Source: Rhizobium sp. FY34
Lineage (GTDB): Bacteria; Pseudomonadota; Alphaproteobacteria; Rhizobiales; Rhizobiaceae
Length of the DNA stretch: 64,000 nt
NCBI RefSeq assembly: GCF_005222845.1
Contig: NZ_STFZ01000018.1
Span: forward strand, 62,001 to 126,000
Reading direction: 5' to 3'
A program made the position numbers and the translations under genes. Below the pieces are notes generated by a model. The model was not told the DNA's origin and did not search any database. It was given only the letters and a program-made list of their open reading frames with translations. Of this stretch, positions 60,577 through 64,000 are shown in pieces; the stretch's first letter is position 1; each line of letters opens with the position of its first letter.

Positions 60577-61635
60577 TCAGAAGCCCGTCACGGTCTGCAG
60601 ATGTTGCAGCTCCGTGGCGGGCTTTTCCTGTGCTATGCGCTGAACCAGAAACTGCCCCATCAGCCGCCCGGCTTGCGACAGGTCCTCGTAAATGGTCGGG
60701 ATGCGCGGACGCACCTGGTCGAACAGGCCGGAGGTCTGCTTGGCCACCAGATGAACATCCTTTCCCAAAGTCAGGCCCCGGTCATAGGCCGCCGCCATCA
60801 CGGCCATGGCCACTACTTCGCCGCCGCAAACCACGCCGTCCACCCGGTCATCCCTCGCGAAACAATCATGGAAACAATCCCTTATGGCGTCGGATTTGCT
60901 GTCCAGCGTCACCATATGCGGGATCTCGAAGGAGAGGCCGGCCTCGTTGATCGCTGCCATGAAGCCCTCCCGCATGTGGAGGGCAAATGTGTAGTGGCTT
61001 GGCGGCAGAATGATCGCCAGTCTGCGGCTGCCGGCCTCGATCAACCGTCGCGCTGCGCGGTAAGCAAAGGCGCGGTTGTCGTAATCGACAAATGGATGCG
61101 CAATGCCAAGTTCCGTGCGACCGTGGCAGATGAAGGGGAAATCATTGTCCAGAAGTATCTTCACTCGCTCGTCTTGCGGCTCCGTGCGCGTGAAGATCAC
61201 GCCATCGGCCATGCGGTTGCGCAGGATGTGACGCACCGGCTCCACCTGCGGGCGGTCGGAAAAATGTGGTGTGATGATCAGGTGATAGGGCGTGTCGCGC
61301 AGGGCCTCCGTCAACCCGTTGATCATCGAGGTGGCATAGCCAAGGATTTCCTCGTGCGGATCCAGCACCAGGCTGATCACATGGGTGCGCCCGGTGCGCA
61401 GCCGCTGGGCGGCACGGTCCGGCAGGTAACCGATCTCCACGGCCACCTGCGCCACCCGCTGGCGGGTTTCCAGCGCGATTTGCGGTGCGCCGGCAAGAGC
61501 ACGCGAAACGGTAGTTATCGCAAGACCGGTCAGATCGGCAATGGTGCGCAGGGTCGGCTTTGCCAGATCCACCTCATCCAGGCCCTTGGCCTGCCGGGGC
61601 ACGCGCTTTCGCCGCCCGCGTTCCTCAAGCGCCAT
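60577..61635 (-). CDS. LacI-family transcriptional regulator
   Basis: This 352-aa regulator has a LacI HTH (LRTIADLTGLAITTVSRALA, about 29-48) and a sugar-binding-like effector domain from about residue 85. It resembles AglR-type regulators but the target is unknown; no sugar transporter is adjacent. The ATG at 61635 follows GAGGAG. An inverted repeat lies 70 bp upstream. Confidence 0.86.
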   Translation of the reverse strand: MALEERGRRKRVPRQAKGLDEVDLAKPTLRTIADLTGLAITTVSRALAGAPQIALETRQRVAQVAVEIGYLPDRAAQRLRTGRTHVISLVLDPHEEILGYATSMINGLTEALRDTPYHLIITPHFSDRPQVEPVRHILRNRMADGVIFTRTEPQDERVKILLDNDFPFICHGRTELGIAHPFVDYDNRAFAYRAARRLIEAGSRRLAIILPPSHYTFALHMREGFMAAINEAGLSFEIPHMVTLDSKSDAIRDCFHDCFARDDRVDGVVCGGEVVAMAVMAAAYDRGLTLGKDVHLVAKQTSGLFDQVRPRIPTIYEDLSQAGRLMGQFLVQRIAQEKPATELQHLQTVTGF

Positions 61636-61704
61636 TGATCAACTCCTCCACATGGGCTCCCACACCCGATACCGGAATTGACATAAATCATACTTTTGGC
61701 TTCA

Positions 61705-61730
61705 GACAAATCACCGGGCAGCGATTTGTC
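61705..61730. promoter_or_regulatory. 8-bp inverted repeat upstream of the LacI gene
   Basis: GACAAATC and GATTTGTC are perfect inverted halves with a ten-base spacer. It may be an operator, though LacI proteins usually read a closer-set palindrome. Confidence 0.35.
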
Positions 61731-61783
61731 CCATGGTTTCAAGGAACTTCCATGCGCATGCCGTGTTGGTTTGTTCGATGCAT

Positions 61784-61816
61784 GAAAACGCCGCCCCCGA
61801 CAGTCGGGAGCGGCGG
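61784..61816 (-). terminator. intrinsic terminator after the DJ-1/PfpI gene
   Basis: On the minus strand a 12-bp GC-rich helix (CGCCGC plus CCCGA against TCGGG plus GCGGCG, one T-G pair) with a three-base loop is followed by TTTTC. It lies 30 bases after the stop at 61846. Confidence 0.8.
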
Positions 61817-61845
61817 ATAAGGTCTCGGCAGCAATTGCGTTGCCG

Positions 61846-62412
61846 TCAGGCGGCGCGCCGTTCGTGGCGGCCTTCCTGCACTGCCTCGACGATCTTGGCG
61901 ACGAAAGCCGGCAGATCATCCGGTGCCCGCGAGGTGATGATGCCCTGGTCTGTCACAACGGCTGAATCCTCCCAGAGGGCACCGGCGTTCTTCATGTCGG
62001 TCTGTATCGAGTGATAGGAGGTTGCCTTGCGGCCACGCAGCGCATCAGCTTCCACCAGAAGCCAAGGGCCGTGGCAGATGGCAGCGACGGGCTTGCCGCT
62101 TTTCACGAATGCACGCACCAGGTTCACGGCATCTGCATCGGTTCGCAGCACATCCGGATTGATCTGCCCGCCCGGAATGACCAGGGCGTGGAAGTTGTCG
62201 GCGTTGACGTCCTTGAACGTCATGTCGACCGGCACGCTGTCGCCCCAATCTTTGTCATCCCAGCTCTTGATGTCGCCGGTCTTCATCGAGGCGATCTTCA
62301 CATCGGCGCCCAGCTTGCGCAGTTCCTCCAGTGGCACGCGCAGCTCGGAACGCTCATAGCCATCGGTCGCGATGATCAGGATCTTGGCGGATTGAATATC
62401 GGTCATGGTCAT
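61846..62412 (-). CDS. DJ-1/PfpI family protein
   Basis: This 188-aa protein has the type 1 glutamine amidotransferase-like fold with nucleophile elbow Cys in AAICHGPWLL (around residue 115) and a Glu near the N terminus (YERSEL). Members include proteases, chaperones and glyoxalase/deglycase-like stress enzymes. It is followed by a strong terminator and preceded by a small gene. Confidence 0.9.
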   Translation of the reverse strand: MTMTDIQSAKILIIATDGYERSELRVPLEELRKLGADVKIASMKTGDIKSWDDKDWGDSVPVDMTFKDVNADNFHALVIPGGQINPDVLRTDADAVNLVRAFVKSGKPVAAICHGPWLLVEADALRGRKATSYHSIQTDMKNAGALWEDSAVVTDQGIITSRAPDDLPAFVAKIVEAVQEGRHERRAA

Positions 62413-62447
62413 AGTGTCCTTGTCTCTTGAGGATTATCGTGTCCGCC

Positions 62448-62645
62448 TCAGAGGCGGCCAGTCGACATGTCCCGGCCGTTGATGGAGGCGGGGACGCTCA
62501 TTTCCTCGGAAAGTACCCTTGGCAGCGGCAGATCGACGCTGTCGGGCATCACCACATGCAACTCGTGTGACGTTGGAGGGCTTGGCAGCGGCGCGGCACT
62601 TTTCATGCCTATCAGGTTCTTCAGTCTGCTCAGGATGGTCTGCAT
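62448..62645 (-). CDS. small hypothetical protein (65 aa)
   Basis: I do not recognise this protein. The start at 62645 follows GGGAGAGAGAC. It begins MQTILSRLKNLIGMK, a short amphipathic helix, followed by Pro- and Ser-rich sequence. It ends 35 bases before the PfpI gene and could be in its operon. A longer frame opens at 62768. Confidence 0.4.
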   Translation of the reverse strand: MQTILSRLKNLIGMKSAAPLPSPPTSHELHVVMPDSVDLPLPRVLSEEMSVPASINGRDMSTGRL

Positions 62646-62882
62646 GTCTCTCTCCCATGGCGACTTTGCGAGGTTTTGTTCCTCCACTCGAGGGTTAACC
62701 CGCTGCGTCGCACATGGTTCCGTCGGCAGATGTTGCTCCGCTGCGGACATGAAGACTGAGACTGACATTGGCTGACCGGTCGACCGGGATTGTGTTGTGA
62801 TGATTGGGGAAGAGGTGCTTCGCCAGGCGGCGGGAGCAGCAAAATGCTCCCGCCATGGTCTATGCGACAGAATTTCCGCGTC

Positions 62883-63155
62883 TCAATATTTCCGCTGTCT
62901 GGCCTGGGCCCTTGCACGCGCCGCGTCCATGATCGAGCGGATCTCACTGGCGGCGCTGGTCTGGGTGATGAGACCGGGCCCCGGAACCACGCCTGGATCC
63001 TCTTCATGGTCCTTGAAGCTTGCATCTTCCGCAAGTCGGCTGGTGAAACTCTGGAGGCTTTCTTCGCCGCCCAGAAGTGCCGCGATGAAGTCAATCATCA
63101 ATTCCCGATGGGCGTTCAGCCGACCTTCCATTTCTTCGGCGGACATGACCGTCAT
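62883..63155 (-). CDS. small hypothetical protein (90 aa)
   Basis: I do not recognise this protein. It starts at 63155 behind GAGG, is acidic in the first two thirds (helix-forming: MTVMSAEEMEGRLNAHRELM) and ends in a basic tail (ARAQARQRKY). No membrane segment or cofactor motif is seen. It is likely soluble. Confidence 0.5.
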   Translation of the reverse strand: MTVMSAEEMEGRLNAHRELMIDFIAALLGGEESLQSFTSRLAEDASFKDHEEDPGVVPGPGLITQTSAASEIRSIMDAARARAQARQRKY

Positions 63156-63426
63156 ATCGTTTTCCTCGCTTCAATCGTGCGCAATGAGTTAGGGCGCACT
63201 GCCCACATTCAAACGTTGCAAAAGGGGAAAATGTTACTGAACACATCAAAAATATTTAATGCAAAATTTTTTATAAGCCGCAAAACCGGACACGACCATG
63301 GGTGGCAGGTGTTTCCCGCAGCTTTTTTCCATCATTTCGGTGCGGCCCGACGTGAAAAGGCATCGGCGGTGCGGAACGAATGGCGGCATTGCGCTTTGTT
63401 GGAACACAGTGACAACAAGGTGCTGC

Positions 63427-64000
63427 ATGGATACACAATCACACAATTTTGCCGTGGAAGTGGGGTCCTGGCTGGAACTCGGCGCCAATTTTGACGGGCA
63501 GGGCACCAACTTCGCCATTTTCTCAGCCCATGCGGATCGGGTAGAAGTCTGCCTTTTCGATCCGGCGGGCAAGACGGAAATCGCGCGGATCGAGTTGCCG
63601 GAATATACCCACGAGGTCTGGCACGGCTATTTGCCGGGCGTGAAACCCGGCCAGCTTTATGCCTACCGCGTGCATGGCCCGTTCGATCCCGAAAACGGCC
63701 ACCGCTTCAATGCCAACAAACTGCTGATCGACCCTTATGCGCGCGAACTGGTCGGCGCTTTCGACTGGAACGATGCGCATTTCGCCTATGATCTTCTGCA
63801 TGAAGACAAGGACCTGACCTTCGACGAGCGCGACAGCGCGCCCTATACGCCAAAATGCCGGGTGATCGATCCCTTCGCCTTCGACTGGACCGGCGACAGC
63901 CGCCCGAACATTCCCTGGCCTGCCACTATTGTCTACGAGACCCACGTTAAGGGGTTCACCATGCTCAATCCGAGAATTCCGGAAAACCAGCGCGGCACAT
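63427..64000 (+). CDS. glgX: glycogen debranching enzyme (3' end outside window)
   Basis: The first 191 codons are present. The CBM48 domain is clear (GSWLELGANFDGQGTNFAIF; YAYRVHGPFDPENGHRFN), and the start of the GH13 barrel follows (TIVYETHVKGFT). GlgX cleaves alpha-1,6 branches in glycogen made short by phosphorylase. The ATG at 63427 is the first usable start; the 271 bp before it are AT-rich around 63240-63275 and hold no gene I can see. Confidence 0.9.
   Translation, partial: MDTQSHNFAVEVGSWLELGANFDGQGTNFAIFSAHADRVEVCLFDPAGKTEIARIELPEYTHEVWHGYLPGVKPGQLYAYRVHGPFDPENGHRFNANKLLIDPYARELVGAFDWNDAHFAYDLLHEDKDLTFDERDSAPYTPKCRVIDPFAFDWTGDSRPNIPWPATIVYETHVKGFTMLNPRIPENQRGT

Noticed and set aside
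1-64000. tRNA, rRNA, CRISPR, insertion sequences or prophage
   Set aside because: No cloverleaf-like, repeat-spacer, transposase or phage structural sequence was recognised by eye; a tRNAscan or CRISPR search was not possible.

Overview
The window looks like chromosomal DNA of a rhizobium-type alphaproteobacterium (Rhizobiaceae: Rhizobium, Agrobacterium or a close relative). The reasons are the high GC content, the dense GC-rich coding with long antisense shadow frames, an hFixL/FxkR/FixK oxygen-signalling set of the Rhizobium etli type, NasST-controlled nitrate assimilation, a DctBD-like pair beside a tripartite tricarboxylate transporter, and short GC-rich palindromic intergenic repeats. 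I saw no prophage, insertion sequence, CRISPR array, rRNA or tRNA gene. The species cannot be fixed from this window.

Layout. 1-2.6 kb: the end of a ParA-like ATPase gene, divergent from treZ (trehalose from maltooligosyl trehalose). 2.7-15.4 kb: a complete nitrate assimilation block on the minus strand, read from nasT-nasS (sensor and antiterminator) into nrtA-nrtB-nrtD (uptake), nirB-nirD (nitrite reductase), nasA (nitrate reductase) and cysG (siroheme). Upstream of nrtA lie a good sigma-54 promoter and an ANTAR-type leader hairpin. 15.6-19.6 kb: a LacI regulator, a nucleoside hydrolase and an adenine deaminase (purine salvage). 19.7-26 kb: a small unknown gene, then FxkR, FixK and hybrid FixL, then a GAF-PAS-GGDEF-EAL protein. 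26-27.9 kb: an SbmA/YddA-type ABC protein whose nucleotide-binding domain is degenerate. 28.1-34.4 kb: an aromatic-acid-type CoA ligase and a five-gene branched-chain-type ABC importer. 34.5-36 kb: a secreted pectate lyase.

36-42.2 kb: an arginine/methylarginine island with an aminotransferase, a TetR regulator and a DDAH-like hydrolase on one strand, and a polar amino acid ABC importer on the other. 42.2-45.4 kb: a flavin-dependent monooxygenase and an MFS permease, divergent from an XRE-cupin regulator. 45.4-48 kb: a CIO-type cytochrome bd oxidase (cydA, cydB and a 36-residue membrane peptide). 48.2-51.5 kb: an EEP nuclease/phosphatase, a YbhN-type membrane protein and a phospholipase D/cardiolipin synthase, recalling E. 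coli ybhNOP. 51.6-53.6 kb: asnB. 54-60.6 kb: a DctB/DctD-like two-component system followed by tctC-tctB-tctA. 60.6-63.2 kb: a LacI regulator, a DJ-1/PfpI protein and two small hypothetical genes. 63.4 kb to the edge: the start of glgX.

The themes fit a plant- or soil-associated life: nitrate use, low-oxygen signalling and respiration, scavenging of organic acids, arginine derivatives, purines and aromatic acids, pectin attack, and glycogen/trehalose storage. No wholly new multi-gene system is evident. The most interesting signals are the sigma-54 plus ANTAR leader before nrtA, the intact ABC protein with a dead-looking ATPase domain, the GAFPGA variant in the DctD-like activator, and a 48-bp inverted repeat with a compensatory base pair.
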